DNA of 54,997 nt. Origin: Stenotrophomonas sp. YIM B06876. Its GTDB lineage: Bacteria; Pseudomonadota; Gammaproteobacteria; Xanthomonadales; Xanthomonadaceae. Each line of letters starts with the position of its first letter. The first letter of the stretch is position 1. Positions 1-10,714 of this stretch are shown in pieces. The notes beneath the pieces are model-generated. The model did not search any database and was not told where the DNA came from. It saw nothing but the letters and a program-made list of their open reading frames with translations. Position numbers and translations under genes: made by a program. The DNA is taken from contig NZ_JAUJUJ010000020.1 of NCBI RefSeq assembly GCF_030711595.1, positions 1-54,997 on the forward strand. Reading direction: 5' to 3'.

Positions 1-2014
1 GCGCCAGACGCGCCGCCCGATGCTGCTGCCCGCGCGTGGCCCGATGCGCGTTCGCGCCGGCTTCGCGGGGCGGCAATGCCACCGGTCCGGACAGCAGCGC
101 CTGGGTCATCCCATCGCTGCCGGCCGCCTCCCAGCCCAGCTCCTCGCACAGCAAGCGCAGCTGCCGATGCAGCTCGCGCCACTCGCGCATACGCAGAAAG
201 CCGAGGAACTGCCGCCCGCACCAGTCGCGCAATTTGGATTGCGTCAACTCTTCGTGCGCCTCGCGATAGCCTTCCCACAAGCGCAGGATGCCCAGGAATT
301 CGGAGCGTGGATCGGCGAATTTGGCGTGCGCGGTGTCGGCCGCCTCGCGTGCCTCGGGCGGGCGTTCGCGCGGGTCCTGGATGCCCAGGAACGCGGCGAT
401 CACCAGCATCTCGCGCAGGCACCCCTGCTGCTGTGCGGCCACCAGCATCCGCGCCAGTTTCACGTCCACCGGCAGGCGCGCCATCTGCCGGCCGATGGCG
501 GTGAGTTTGCGGTCCTTGTCGATCGCGCCCAGCTCGGCCAGCTGCTGCCAGCCATCGGCCACCGCACGTTCGTCCGGTGGCTCCAGGAACGGGAAATCCT
601 CGATCCGGCCCAGACCCAACTGCAGCATGCGCAGGATGACGCCAGACAGGCTGGAACGGCGGATTTCCGGATCGGTGAATTCGTCGCGCGCCTGGAAATC
701 GGCCTCCGCATACAGCCGGTAGCAGATGCCCTCGGCGATCCGTCCGCAGCGGCCCTTGCGCTGGTTGGCGCTGGCCTGCGAGATCGGCTCGATATGCAGC
801 CGGTCCAGCTTCTGCCGCGGGCTGTAGCGCTTGACCCGGGCATAACCGGGATCGACCACGTAACGGATGCGCGGCACGGTGAGCGAGGTTTCGGCCACGT
901 TGGTGGCCAGCACCAGACGGCGCTTGGAGCCGGGATTGAACACCCGGTCCTGGTCCTTGACCGACAGCCGCGCGTACAGCGGCAGCACCTCGGTTTCGCG
1001 GTACTTGCGCCGCTCCAGCGCCTGGTGCGCGTCGCGGATCTCGCGTTCGCCCGGCAGGAACAGCAGCACGTCGCCGCGCGGGTCGATGGCGCTGATCTCG
1101 TCGATCGCCGCCACGATGGCCTGGTTGACCGAAATCGGGTCGGCGTCGGCTTCACCCCTGCTCCCGCTCCCCTTCCCGCCATTGCCGGCTTCCGCCCGCG
1201 AGCTCGACGCCGCGCCCATTTCCTCCAGCGGCCGGTAGCGCACTTCCACCGGATAGGTACGGCCTTCGACGCTGATCACCGGCGCATCATCGAAGTGTTT
1301 TGAAAAACGCTCGGTGTCGATCGTGGCCGAGGTCACGATCAGCTTCAGGTCCGGGCGCTTGCCCAGCAGCTGCTTCAGGTAGCCCAGCAGGAAATCGATG
1401 TTGAGGCTGCGTTCGTGCGCCTCGTCGATGATCAGCGTGTCGTAGCTCGACAGCCAGCGGTCCGACGCGATCTCGGCCAGCAGGATGCCGTCGGTCATGA
1501 ACTTGATGCGGGTGTCTTCGCCGACCCGGTCGGTGAACCGCACCTGGTAGCCGACGGTGGTACCCAACTCGGACTTCAGCTCCTCGGCCACCCGCGTGGC
1601 CACCGCCCGGGCGGCAATGCGGCGCGGCTGGGTGCAGCCGATCATGCCGGCAGTGCCGCGGCCGGCGGCCAGGCACAGCTTTGGCAGCTGTGTGGTCTTG
1701 CCGGAGCCGGTCTCGCCGGCGATCACCACCACGCGATGGTCGCGGATCAACGCGATGATGCGATCGGCCTCGCGCGCGATCGGCAGCTGCTCGTCCAGGG
1801 TGATGCGCGGTTGCTGCTGCGCACGGTGCTCCCGGCGCTGCAGCGAGGTGTGCAGCGCCTGCTCGAACGCGGACGCAGCGGCGGCATCGTCCGGCTTGGC
1901 CTGCCAACGCGCCCACAGCCCGAGCAGACGCCCGCGGTCGCGGCTCATGGCACCGTCGATGGCGGCACGTTGTTGGCGCAGGCGTGCGGCCTGGTGGGTT
2001 TCGATAGTGCTCAT
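1..2014 (-). CDS. hrpA: ATP-dependent RNA helicase HrpA (DEAH box), C-terminus off the left edge
   Basis: The reading frame runs open from an ATG at 2014 down to base 1, giving about 671 residues with no stop, so this is the N-terminal half of a gene that usually codes for about 1300 aa. Visible helicase motifs are Walker A GETGSGKTT at residues 100-108 and the DEAH box at 197-200, followed by SATID and a QRKGRCGR-type motif VI. HrpA is known as a DEAH-box RNA helicase involved in mRNA processing and rescue of stalled ribosomes; that role is taken from the family. A second ATG at 1948 is possible, but the upstream start keeps the usual HrpA N-terminal extension. It is divergent from dps, with 90 bp between the starts. 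Confidence 0.93.
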   Translation of the reverse strand, partial: MSTIETHQAARLRQQRAAIDGAMSRDRGRLLGLWARWQAKPDDAAAASAFEQALHTSLQRREHRAQQQPRITLDEQLPIAREADRIIALIRDHRVVVIAGETGSGKTTQLPKLCLAAGRGTAGMIGCTQPRRIAARAVATRVAEELKSELGTTVGYQVRFTDRVGEDTRIKFMTDGILLAEIASDRWLSSYDTLIIDEAHERSLNIDFLLGYLKQLLGKRPDLKLIVTSATIDTERFSKHFDDAPVISVEGRTYPVEVRYRPLEEMGAASSSRAEAGNGGKGSGSRGEADADPISVNQAIVAAIDEISAIDPRGDVLLFLPGEREIRDAHQALERRKYRETEVLPLYARLSVKDQDRVFNPGSKRRLVLATNVAETSLTVPRIRYVVDPGYARVKRYSPRQKLDRLHIEPISQASANQRKGRCGRIAEGICYRLYAEADFQARDEFTDPEIRRSSLSGVILRMLQLGLGRIEDFPFLEPPDERAVADGWQQLAELGAIDKDRKLTAIGRQMARLPVDVKLARMLVAAQQQGCLREMLVIAAFLGIQDPRERPPEAREAADTAHAKFADPRSEFLGILRLWEGYREAHEELTQSKLRDWCGRQFLGFLRMREWRELHRQLRLLCEELGWEAAGSDGMTQALLSGPVALPPREAGANAHRATRGQQHRAARLA

Positions 2015-2060
2015 CAATGAATAGGCGTGAAAATTTGAATGACTTGCGATGTTCTAGTCT

Positions 2061-2081
2061 GCGTATTGTGACGTCATACGC
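2061..2081. promoter_or_regulatory. Palindromic candidate operator upstream of dps
   Basis: In the 90-bp gap between hrpA and dps lies an inverted repeat with arms GCGTAT (2061-2066) and ATACGC (2076-2081). The perfect palindrome TGACGTCA (2069-2076) overlaps its centre. It ends 23 bases before the dps start. A role as a binding site for an oxidative-stress or iron regulator is inference; I do not recognise it as a known consensus. Confidence 0.3.
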
Positions 2082-2104
2082 GAACCATCAGGAGGAAGAT
2101 CACC

Positions 2105-2653
2105 ATGGCCAAAGACAAGACCGCTGAGAAGACCAGGACCGGAAAGCAGAAACTGGCCGCCGCGGCGCCCTCGGCGCCGGGTATCGATATCGGGATCAAG
2201 GATGCCGATCGCAAGAAGATCGCCGACGGCCTGTCGCACTTCCTGGCCGACGCCTACACGCTGTACCTGAAGACGCACAACTTCCACTGGAACGTCACCG
2301 GATCGATGTTCAATTCGCTGCACCTGATGTTTGAAACCCAGTACACCGAGCAGTGGACCGCGCTGGACGAGATCGCCGAACGCATCCGGGCACTGGGTTT
2401 CAACGCACCCGGCTCCTACCGCGAGTTTGTCGCCCTGACCTCGATCGCCGAGGAGCCCGGGCTCAGCGACAGTGCCGACTGGCGCGAAATGGTGCGGCAG
2501 CTGGTGGCCGGCAACGAGGCGGTGTGCCGCACCGCGCGCAAGGTGCTGGAAACGGCGGGCAAGGCCGACGATGCGCCCTCCGAAGACCTGCTGACGCAGC
2601 GCCTGCAGGTCCACGAAAAATACGCCTGGATGCTGCGCTCGCTGCTGCAGTAA
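2105..2653 (+). CDS. dps: Dps family DNA-protecting ferritin-like protein
   Basis: A 182-aa protein with a lysine-rich N-terminal tail of about 25 residues, then a ferritin-like four-helix domain. The di-iron ferroxidase residues of Dps can be placed: H61 in NFHWNVTG, H73 and E77 in LHLMFE, and D88 and E92 in LDEIAER. Their spacing equals that of E. coli H51/H63/D67/D78/E82, with Glu in place of the third ligand Asp. Dps dodecamers bind DNA and oxidise Fe(II) with peroxide, protecting DNA in stationary phase and oxidative stress. A strong ribosome site (AGGAGGAAG) lies 6 bases before the ATG. The basic tail suggests that DNA binding is retained. Confidence 0.95.
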   Translation: MAKDKTAEKTRTGKQKLAAAAPSAPGIDIGIKDADRKKIADGLSHFLADAYTLYLKTHNFHWNVTGSMFNSLHLMFETQYTEQWTALDEIAERIRALGFNAPGSYREFVALTSIAEEPGLSDSADWREMVRQLVAGNEAVCRTARKVLETAGKADDAPSEDLLTQRLQVHEKYAWMLRSLLQ

Positions 2654-2890
2654 ACCGCGCCCACAAGGTCGGCACGCCGCCACACCGCGGCGGGTGGCGC
2701 CCGGCTTGTGCGGGGGAGCTCCTGCGGGGCTTTCCGGGATTCCGTTGCGCGCTCCGCGGAGCCCGTCCTTCGTCCTGCCAGGAACAAGCCCCGTAGACAC
2801 CGGGCCGGTCCATTTCCCGCAGGGAAACGAGCCGGGCCCGCGGTCACTGCCGGAAACCGGCAGCCGTCCCGCAGCGGGTAAACTAGGCCG

Positions 2891-4693
<1,803 letters not shown>

Positions 4694-5079
4694 AACCGGC
4701 TGCTCCGCACGGCAGGTTACCGCACCACCGTGAATCGGCGGATGGAGGTCACTGCAATGCCGCCGCCACCGGGTAACGGTGATGGCGCCCATCTGAGCGG
4801 ACCAACACCACTATTGCCGAGCCGCGTCGCCCCGATGCTGGATCGCGCCAACAGGCTCGAGCGTTCCATCTTGCGCACCTCGGCAGAGCTTTCAGGCGGA
4901 TAGCGGTTCAGCACGGGGCCCGCTTGCTGCAACGCGGCCAGCGCCAGTTGCGGGCGGTCCAGCAACCGGGTTTGCGCCAGCACCGCAAAATAACGGGCGG
5001 TTGCGGCTTTCCCACCGCCATCGAGTGACCGCCATCAACGCGGCGCCCGCCACCACGGCAGGCCATTGCCTGCGGACAC
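4694..5079. other. Gene-poor stretch between recQ and the tRNA-Lys terminator
   Basis: About 390 bases without a recognisable gene. The only stretch with protein-like composition is a minus-strand reading from about 5034 to a stop at 4717, roughly 105 codons long. It has alanine/leucine/glutamine-rich helical sequence around 4820-4990 (for example LLDRPQLALAALQQAGPV) and then degenerates into glycine- and proline-rich sequence. Its only start is a GTG at 4983, and I see no ribosome site. It may be the decayed end of a lost gene; I cannot name a family. Confidence 0.3.
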
Positions 5080-5109
5080 AAAAAAGGGCTCCGGATCACT
5101 CCGGAACCC
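5080..5109 (-). terminator. Rho-independent terminator after tRNA-Lys
   Basis: Read on the minus strand, a GC-rich stem (GGGTTCCGGA / TCCGGAGCCC, with one G-T pair and a GTGA loop) is followed by a run of six T. It begins 9 bases beyond the CCA end of tRNA-Lys and is a canonical intrinsic terminator. Confidence 0.9.
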
Positions 5110-5118
5110 TTGCAATGC

Positions 5119-5194
5119 TGGTGGGCCGTGATGGATTCGAACCATCGACCAAAAGATTAAAAGTCTTCTGCTCTACCGACTGAGCTAACGGCCC
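5119..5194 (-). tRNA. tRNA-Lys (anticodon UUU)
   Basis: On the minus strand the 76-nt sequence starts GGGCCGT and ends ACGGCCC plus an encoded CCA. The acceptor stem is fully paired. The D arm (TTAGCTCAGTCGGTAGAGC) and T arm (GGTTCGAATCC) are canonical. The anticodon loop is CTTTTAA, with anticodon TTT. It lies directly downstream of queC on the same strand and has its own terminator. Confidence 0.98.
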
Positions 5195-5195
5195 A

Positions 5196-5220
5196 AACAA
5201 AGACCCGGCATGTCGCCGGG
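5196..5220 (-). terminator. Probable terminator of the tol-pal/que run, before tRNA-Lys
   Basis: On the minus strand CCCGGC and GCCGGG pair around a five-base loop (5204-5220), followed by TCTTTGTTTG. It lies between the queC stop (5258) and the tRNA (5194). The stem is short and the T run is interrupted, so termination may be partial. Confidence 0.55.
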
Positions 5221-5257
5221 GTGCGCATTCTACCGCAAGAATACGGAGAAGGTGAAA

Positions 5258-5923
5258 TCAAATGTAACGGGTAGGGTCTTCCACGCCCGCGGCCGCGAAT
5301 CCGTCGGCACGCAAACGGCAGGCATCGCAGTGGCGGCAGGCGCGGCCGCGTTCATCGGCGTTGTAACAGGACACGGTGAGGCCGAAGTCCACGCCCAGGC
5401 GCACGCCTTCACGCACGATGTCACCCTTGCCCAGGAATTGCAGCGGGGCGTGGATCCTGATTCCCGCCCCTTCAACCCCGGCCTTGGTGGCCAGGTTGGC
5501 CAACGCCTGGAAAGCATCGATGAATTCGGGACGGCAGTCCGGGTAGCCGGAGTAGTCCACCGCATTGACGCCACAGAAGATGTCATTGGCTCCCAGCACT
5601 TCGGCCCAACCCAGCGCGAGCGACAGCATGATGGTGTTGCGTGCCGGCACGTAGGTGACCGGGATCCCCTCGCCGCCCGCTTCAGGCACCTCGATGTCGG
5701 CGGTTAGCGCCGAGCCGCCGATGCTGCGCAGGTCGATACCGACCGTCTTGTGTTCGACCACCCCCAGCGCCGTGGCGACCGCAGCGGCCGCCTCCAGTTC
5801 GGAGGTGTGGCGTTGCCCGTAGCGCACGCTCAGCGCATGCACGGCGAAACCCTGTTCCCGGGCCATGGCGACGACCGCGGCCGAATCCATGCCGCCGGAC
5901 AGAAGCACGACTGCTTTTTTCAT
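5258..5923 (-). CDS. queC: 7-cyano-7-deazaguanine (preQ0) synthase QueC
   Basis: 221 aa, typical for QueC. The N-terminal PP-loop SGGMDS (residues 9-14) binds ATP. The C-terminal zinc site is complete, with Cys 186, 196, 199 and 202 ([17 protein letters not shown]). The enzyme converts 7-carboxy-7-deazaguanine, ammonia and ATP to preQ0, the precursor of queuosine in tRNA. The preceding enzyme QueE is encoded immediately upstream on the same strand, 75 bp away, with a hairpin in the gap. Confidence 0.97.
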   Translation of the reverse strand: MKKAVVLLSGGMDSAAVVAMAREQGFAVHALSVRYGQRHTSELEAAAAVATALGVVEHKTVGIDLRSIGGSALTADIEVPEAGGEGIPVTYVPARNTIMLSLALGWAEVLGANDIFCGVNAVDYSGYPDCRPEFIDAFQALANLATKAGVEGAGIRIHAPLQFLGKGDIVREGVRLGVDFGLTVSCYNADERGRACRHCDACRLRADGFAAAGVEDPTRYI

Positions 5924-5951
5924 GACAATTTTCCAATTGATTGCAGGACTC

Positions 5952-5973
5952 CCGTCACGCTGTCCCGTGACGG
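5952..5973 (-). promoter_or_regulatory. Perfect hairpin between queE and queC
   Basis: An 8-bp perfect stem (CCGTCACG / CGTGACGG) with a 6-base loop lies 26 bases after the queE stop and 28 bases before the queC start. No T run follows it on either strand, so it is not a classical terminator. It could mark an mRNA processing site or affect queC translation. Confidence 0.45.
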
Positions 5974-5998
5974 ATACATCACCCAGCTGACCGCCGCC

Positions 5999-6688
5999 TC
6001 AGCGACCCGGCTCGTCGTTCCACAACAGCTTGTGCAGCTGCATCTGGAAGCGCACCGGCAAACGATCCGCCACGATCCAGTCCGCCAGTTCACGCGGGCT
6101 GAGTTCACTCTTGCTCGGTGAAAACAGCACCATCGTGCGCTCATCGAGCCGGTGTTCGCGGACCATGTCGCGGGCCCACTCATAGTCGCCGCGGCTGCAC
6201 AATACGAATTTGACCTGGTCGCGCGCAGTCAGCAACGGCAGGTTTTCCAGGCGGTTGCGCGCCATCTCGCCGGAACCGGGCGTTTTCAGATCGACAATCC
6301 GCGACACCCGCGCATCGACGCCACCGACATCCAGCGCGCCGGAGGTTTCCAGGGACACGTCCAACCCCGCATCGCACAGCTTTTCCAGCAGCGCCAGGCA
6401 ACGCTTCTGTGCCAGCGGCTCGCCCCCGGTCACACAGACGTGGCGCACGCCTTGACGCAGGACTTCGGCGACGATGGCGTCGATGTCCCACCAGCTGCCG
6501 CCATGGAAAGCGTAGGCGGTATCGCAATAACTGCAGCGCAGTGGGCAGCCGGTCAGGCGTACGAACACGGTCGGCCAGCCGGCGGCGTCCGCTTCGCCTT
6601 GCAGGGACAGGAAAATCTCGGTGATCTTCAGCCGCGGCAAGGACGACTGCACGATCTCACTGGGAATAGCGGCGGCGGTACTGCTCAT
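5999..6688 (-). CDS. queE: 7-carboxy-7-deazaguanine synthase QueE (radical SAM)
   Basis: 229 aa. The [4Fe-4S] radical-SAM motif CPLRCSYC (Cys 48, 52, 55) is followed by a typical CVTGGEP motif for S-adenosylmethionine binding. QueE rearranges 6-carboxy-5,6,7,8-tetrahydropterin to 7-carboxy-7-deazaguanine, the step before QueC. The first 20 residues are not conserved in the family, but the next in-frame ATG lies beyond the catalytic motifs, so 6688 is kept. It follows cpoB by 44 bp in the same direction and is probably the penultimate gene of the tol-pal operon. Confidence 0.96.
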   Translation of the reverse strand: MSSTAAAIPSEIVQSSLPRLKITEIFLSLQGEADAAGWPTVFVRLTGCPLRCSYCDTAYAFHGGSWWDIDAIVAEVLRQGVRHVCVTGGEPLAQKRCLALLEKLCDAGLDVSLETSGALDVGGVDARVSRIVDLKTPGSGEMARNRLENLPLLTARDQVKFVLCSRGDYEWARDMVREHRLDERTMVLFSPSKSELSPRELADWIVADRLPVRFQMQLHKLLWNDEPGR

Positions 6689-6732
6689 GACACCCTCTTG
6701 TGCGCTTGCGCCAGGGAACGGCGCCCACCTGC

Positions 6733-7545
6733 TCAGCGCAACTGCTGGCCGATGCGGATCGACTGCAGGCGATCCTGGGCGTTACGTGCCGCGTCGGTGC
6801 CCGGATACCGGGACACGACCTGACCCAGGGTTTGCTCCGCCTGGCGGAGGTTGCCTTCGCCATACTGCGAAAGGCCCAGTTTCAACAGGCCACCTGCGGC
6901 CTTGTCGTGGGTCGGATAGCGCGCAACCAGGTCGCGGAACTGGGCTTCGGCCATCTGGAAATTACGGGTGGCATAGTAACTCTCGCCCAACCAGTAAAGC
7001 GCGTTGGGGGTGTATACGCCATTGGGGTACAGCTCCAGAAAGCTCTGGAACAGCTGCGCCGAATCAGCATACTTGCCGGCCTTCAATGCATCGAAGGCGA
7101 CGTTGTAGGCCACGCGCTCCTCGCCGGCGACAGCCAGGCTGCCGGCATCGCCACGCACGGTAGGCGCGCGCTCTGGCGCCGGGGCGGCGGGCTTGGCAGC
7201 TGCAGCCGGAACGGGGGCCGCCGGAACGGCGGCGTTACCTGGCTGAACCGGTGCGGCTCCGCCTTCAAGCCGGTTGAGGCGGCCATCAAGATCCAGGTAC
7301 TGATCCCGGTTGCGCTGCTTCAACTGCTCGTTTTCATGCTGCAACTGCTCGACCGTGCCCTGCAGCGTCTGCATCTCGCTACGCAGCTGTTGCAACTGGT
7401 TGAGCATGTCGGTGTTGTTCTGGCTGTTGAGCACCTGCTGTTCCAGCGAGGTGAGCCGATCGGCCAGGCTTTGCCGCTGCGCATTGGCCGGTGCGGCAGC
7501 CACGAGGGCTGCCGCAACGATCATCGATAGAAATCGAAAGCGCAT
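6733..7545 (-). CDS. cpoB: Tol-Pal accessory periplasmic protein CpoB (YbgF)
   Basis: 270 aa. A signal peptide (about residues 1-22, ending APANA) is followed by a coiled-coil of about 70 residues rich in Gln and Leu (LEQQVLNSQN...), an Ala/Pro linker (about 95-130), and a C-terminal TPR-like domain with tandem YxxG/YP repeats typical of the YbgF family. CpoB binds TolA and coordinates peptidoglycan synthesis by PBP1B with outer-membrane constriction at division, known from E. coli. The start is 3 bases downstream of the pal stop, so it is almost certainly co-transcribed and perhaps translationally coupled. Confidence 0.95.
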   Translation of the reverse strand: MRFRFLSMIVAAALVAAAPANAQRQSLADRLTSLEQQVLNSQNNTDMLNQLQQLRSEMQTLQGTVEQLQHENEQLKQRNRDQYLDLDGRLNRLEGGAAPVQPGNAAVPAAPVPAAAAKPAAPAPERAPTVRGDAGSLAVAGEERVAYNVAFDALKAGKYADSAQLFQSFLELYPNGVYTPNALYWLGESYYATRNFQMAEAQFRDLVARYPTHDKAAGGLLKLGLSQYGEGNLRQAEQTLGQVVSRYPGTDAARNAQDRLQSIRIGQQLR

Positions 7546-7548
7546 CGA

Positions 7549-8064
7549 TTACTGAGCCGTGTACACGATCTCGACGCGACGGTTCTGCGCCCAGCAGGCT
7601 TCGTTCGACTCGGTGCACACCGGACGCTCTTCACCGTAGGACACGACGGTCAGCTGGCTGGCCGAACCACCGTTGGCCTGCAGCGCCGAAGACACGCCAT
7701 TGCCACGACGCTCGCCGAGCGCCTGGTTGTAGGCGCGGCTGCCGCGTTCGTCGGTGTGACCCTGCAGGGTGATACGCGAGGACGGACGGTCACGCAGGTA
7801 CTTGGCGTGGCAGGACATGATGGCCTGGAACTCCGGCTTCACACTGTCCTGGTCCAGGTCGAAATAGACAACGCGCTGGCGCAGGCAGGCATCGTTTTCC
7901 AGATCGGACGGACCATACAGGCCGGAGGTGGACGGACCGGTGACCGGTGCGCTCGGAGCGGTTTCAACCGGAGCCACGGGGGCTTCCTTGACCTTCTTCG
8001 AACAACCGGCCAGAACGGCCACGGAAAGCAGCGAGACAAGCAGAACGCGGGTGGACTTGTTCAT
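7549..8064 (-). CDS. pal: Peptidoglycan-associated lipoprotein Pal
   Basis: 171 aa. The lipobox LAGC puts the acylated cysteine at residue 21. A Pro/Ala/Val-rich linker follows, then an OmpA-like peptidoglycan-binding domain with the signature LQGHTDERGSRAYNQALGERR. Pal is anchored in the outer membrane and binds meso-DAP of peptidoglycan and TolB. It carries cysteines within the OmpA domain (MSCHAKY, CTESNEACW) that could form a disulfide. tolB lies 62 bp upstream in the same direction. Confidence 0.97.
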   Translation of the reverse strand: MNKSTRVLLVSLLSVAVLAGCSKKVKEAPVAPVETAPSAPVTGPSTSGLYGPSDLENDACLRQRVVYFDLDQDSVKPEFQAIMSCHAKYLRDRPSSRITLQGHTDERGSRAYNQALGERRGNGVSSALQANGGSASQLTVVSYGEERPVCTESNEACWAQNRRVEIVYTAQ

Positions 8065-8126
8065 GGCAATACCTTTTAGGCTCCTAAGACGGTGATGAAT
8101 CTAAGACTGCGAAATATTAACACTTT

Positions 8127-9446
8127 TCAACGTGCGCTACGGTAGGGGGACCAGGCCGGCTCCCGCACGTCGCCATCGGCCAGCACCAAGCGCTGGCGAA
8201 CCCGTGCATCGGCCGATACCGCGTACAACACCCCACGGCCACCCTCGCGCGCGGCGTACAGCACCATGCTGGCATTCGGCGCGAAACTGGGAGATTCGTC
8301 CAGCGAACCGGGAGACAACGTGCTCCAACGGGCGGAACCCAGGCTGCTGTCCATCATCGCGATCTTATAGGTGTTGCCGCTGCCCTGGGCCATGACGATC
8401 TTCTTGCCGTCATAAGACACGCTGGGGGTGGCGTTGTAGTTGCCCTGGAATGTGACCCGGCTGGCGCTGCCGCCACTGGCCGGCACCTGGTAGATCTGCG
8501 GACGGCCGCCGCGATCGGAGGTGAAATAGATGGTGCTGCCGTCGGCGCTCCAGGTCGGCTCGGTATCGATGCCGAAGTGGTTGGTCAGCTGGGTCAGCTG
8601 CTTGCTGCCCAGATCCATCACGTAGATTTCCGGATTGCCACTGCGCGACAGCGACAGTGCCAGACGGCGGCCATCCGGGGAGAACGAGGGGGTGCTGTTG
8701 ATGCCGCGGAAGCTGGTCAGCAACTCCCGGGCACCGGTGGCGATGTCCTGGATGTAGATCGAGGAGTTGCCACGCTCGAAGCTGACATAGGCCAGCTTGC
8801 GCCCATCCTGGCTCCAGTTCGGCGACAGCAGCGGCTCGGCCGAGCGCACGATGGTCTGCGGGTTGTAGCCATCCGAATCGGCCACCATCAGCGCATAGCG
8901 CATGTTGGCGCCCTTGCCGCTGGCGGTGATATAGGCGATGCGGGTCCAGAACGCGCCGCGCACGCCGAGGATCTTTTCGTAGATGGCATCGGCCATCTGG
9001 TGGGCGACGTCGCGCATGGCGCTGGAGCGGGCGGTCATCGCCAGACCGAGCATGCGCTCGCCCTTGGCCACATCCAGCAGCTCGTATTCGACCCGGTAGG
9101 CACCGGCGCCGGCATCCAGCACCCGCCCTACGACCAGGTAATCCTGCTTGAGGGCACGCCAGACGGGGTATTGCACTTCGCTGCCACGGCTCGGGCGATC
9201 GGTCATCTGCGCTTCGGGCAGGTTGCGGAACTGGCCCGAACGCTCCAGATCGGCGCGCACCACCGCGGCCACATCGGTGGCCGGTGCGGCGGCCGATCCC
9301 TGGTACGCCATCGGCACCACGGCGATCGGCAACGCGGAGGCGTTGCCGCCAATGATGTCGATTTCCAGACCCTTCTGTTGCGCCATCGCCGCGATGGGCA
9401 ACAACAGGGCGGTGAGGGCAGCAAGCCAAAGAGGCATTTTTTTCAT
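8127..9446 (-). CDS. tolB: Tol-Pal beta-propeller protein TolB
   Basis: 439 aa from the ATG at 9446. An in-frame upstream start at 9512 would add 22 residues ahead of an obvious signal peptide ([23 protein letters not shown]), so it is rejected. The N-terminal domain precedes a six-bladed propeller, recognisable by repeated WSxDGxxLAY and [13 protein letters not shown] blades. TolB is periplasmic and interacts with Pal and with TolA. It lies 191 bp downstream of tolA; that gap holds no gene I can support. Confidence 0.97.
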   Translation of the reverse strand: MKKMPLWLAALTALLLPIAAMAQQKGLEIDIIGGNASALPIAVVPMAYQGSAAAPATDVAAVVRADLERSGQFRNLPEAQMTDRPSRGSEVQYPVWRALKQDYLVVGRVLDAGAGAYRVEYELLDVAKGERMLGLAMTARSSAMRDVAHQMADAIYEKILGVRGAFWTRIAYITASGKGANMRYALMVADSDGYNPQTIVRSAEPLLSPNWSQDGRKLAYVSFERGNSSIYIQDIATGARELLTSFRGINSTPSFSPDGRRLALSLSRSGNPEIYVMDLGSKQLTQLTNHFGIDTEPTWSADGSTIYFTSDRGGRPQIYQVPASGGSASRVTFQGNYNATPSVSYDGKKIVMAQGSGNTYKIAMMDSSLGSARWSTLSPGSLDESPSFAPNASMVLYAAREGGRGVLYAVSADARVRQRLVLADGDVREPAWSPYRSAR

Positions 9447-9637
9447 GGGTTGCTCAAGGTTCCAGACAGGAAGGTCAAAGGGATAACAGCTGGCAGGTGA
9501 ACACTTTCGCAATCATGAACGAACGCAGCGTGAAAAACCGGATAAGAGCGGCTTCCACGCCGGTGCGCCGGCCACGCACGAACGCCCACAGCTGCGCACA
9601 GCTGAAGCCGAAGCCCTATCTCCGGCAGGCAGCGATA

Positions 9638-10714
9638 TCAACGGTCCTGCGCTTCGAAATTGAAGTTCAGCGTGCGTTGGAAAACCGACTCGAAACCGCG
9701 GTACGGCAACGGCTGGGCACGCAGCACCGCCGCTTCCACCGAACGCCGGCCGGCATCGTCATAGGGGCAGCTGGAAGAGAATTCCACGTCCACCACTTCG
9801 CCCCCGGGCAACTGGCGGATGGTCAGACGGCAACGCTGGCCGCGCGGCACCGAATCCGGCCGTACCCACTGGTTCAGCACCGCCTGCTGGATCGCCGCGG
9901 CGTATTTGGCCGACAGGTCGGTGCTGGCGCCGCCCTGCCCCGGCGCTGCGGGAGCCGCCGTCGAGGCGCCACTGCTGGCCGCAGCCTGCGCGCGGTTGCG
10001 GGCGTCGGCCACCTGGCGCAACTTCTGCTCCGCCAGCGCGGCCTCTTTTTCGGCCTGCTCACGTTTGCGGCGGAGCTCGGCGAGCTTCTGCTGGCGCTCG
10101 GTTTCGGCCTTGGCGTCATTGGCCTTCTGCTGTTCGGCCGCCAGCTTCTTCTGGCGATCGGCCTCTTCCTGCTGCTTGGCCAGCCGCAGCTTCTGCTCGG
10201 CCTCTTCTACGCGCTTGCGCTCGGTCAGGTCGATCTGCTCCTGGCGACGCTTGGCTTCCTGCTCCTGCCTGGCTTTCTCCTGCGAAATGGCCAGGGCACT
10301 GACGCGTTCCTGTTCCACCGTGTCCGGCTGCGCAACGCGCTCCTGCGCATTGTGCTGCTGCGGGGTGGGCGCATCCTGCGGGCGGGGCTCGGGAAGCGGC
10401 TGCGGGGGCGGCACGGTGTCTTCCGGCACCGGTTCGGGCGGGGCGACCGGTTCGGCCAGGGGTTCGGGCAGATCGGGCAGTTTTTCCGAGGCGCGCAGCG
10501 CCTGCCGCGCCGCCGAAGCTTCGGCCGCGGAGATCTCCAGGCTGGCCTCCACCGCCGGCTCACCGGCAGCGGCTTCGGTGGTGCGCGCGGGCGACCACAC
10601 CCAGGCGACGATGAAAACCAGCGCGACCAGCACGTGCACGATCAGGGCCAGCAGCACCGGCAGGCCCCATTCGTCGCGCGACCTGTGCGCCGGGGGAAGG
10701 GCGTCAGCGTGCAT
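9638..10714 (-). CDS. tolA: Tol-Pal periplasmic bridge protein TolA
   Basis: 358 aa. One N-terminal transmembrane helix (about residues 17-39) anchors it in the inner membrane. A Pro/Glu-rich segment and a long charged helix (about 120-255, rich in Lys/Glu/Gln/Ala) form the periplasm-spanning rod. The C-terminal TonB/TolA-like domain follows (SVPRGQRCRLTIRQLPGGEV...). Driven by the proton motive force through TolQR, TolA contacts TolB/Pal. The start overlaps the 3' end of tolR by 11 bp, indicating translational coupling. Confidence 0.95.
   Translation of the reverse strand: MHADALPPAHRSRDEWGLPVLLALIVHVLVALVFIVAWVWSPARTTEAAAGEPAVEASLEISAAEASAARQALRASEKLPDLPEPLAEPVAPPEPVPEDTVPPPQPLPEPRPQDAPTPQQHNAQERVAQPDTVEQERVSALAISQEKARQEQEAKRRQEQIDLTERKRVEEAEQKLRLAKQQEEADRQKKLAAEQQKANDAKAETERQQKLAELRRKREQAEKEAALAEQKLRQVADARNRAQAAASSGASTAAPAAPGQGGASTDLSAKYAAAIQQAVLNQWVRPDSVPRGQRCRLTIRQLPGGEVVDVEFSSSCPYDDAGRRSVEAAVLRAQPLPYRGFESVFQRTLNFNFEAQDR

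Noticed and set aside
5924..5998. preQ1 riboswitch before queC
   Set aside because: The gap holds only one simple hairpin; no H-type pseudoknot-like A-rich tail is visible.
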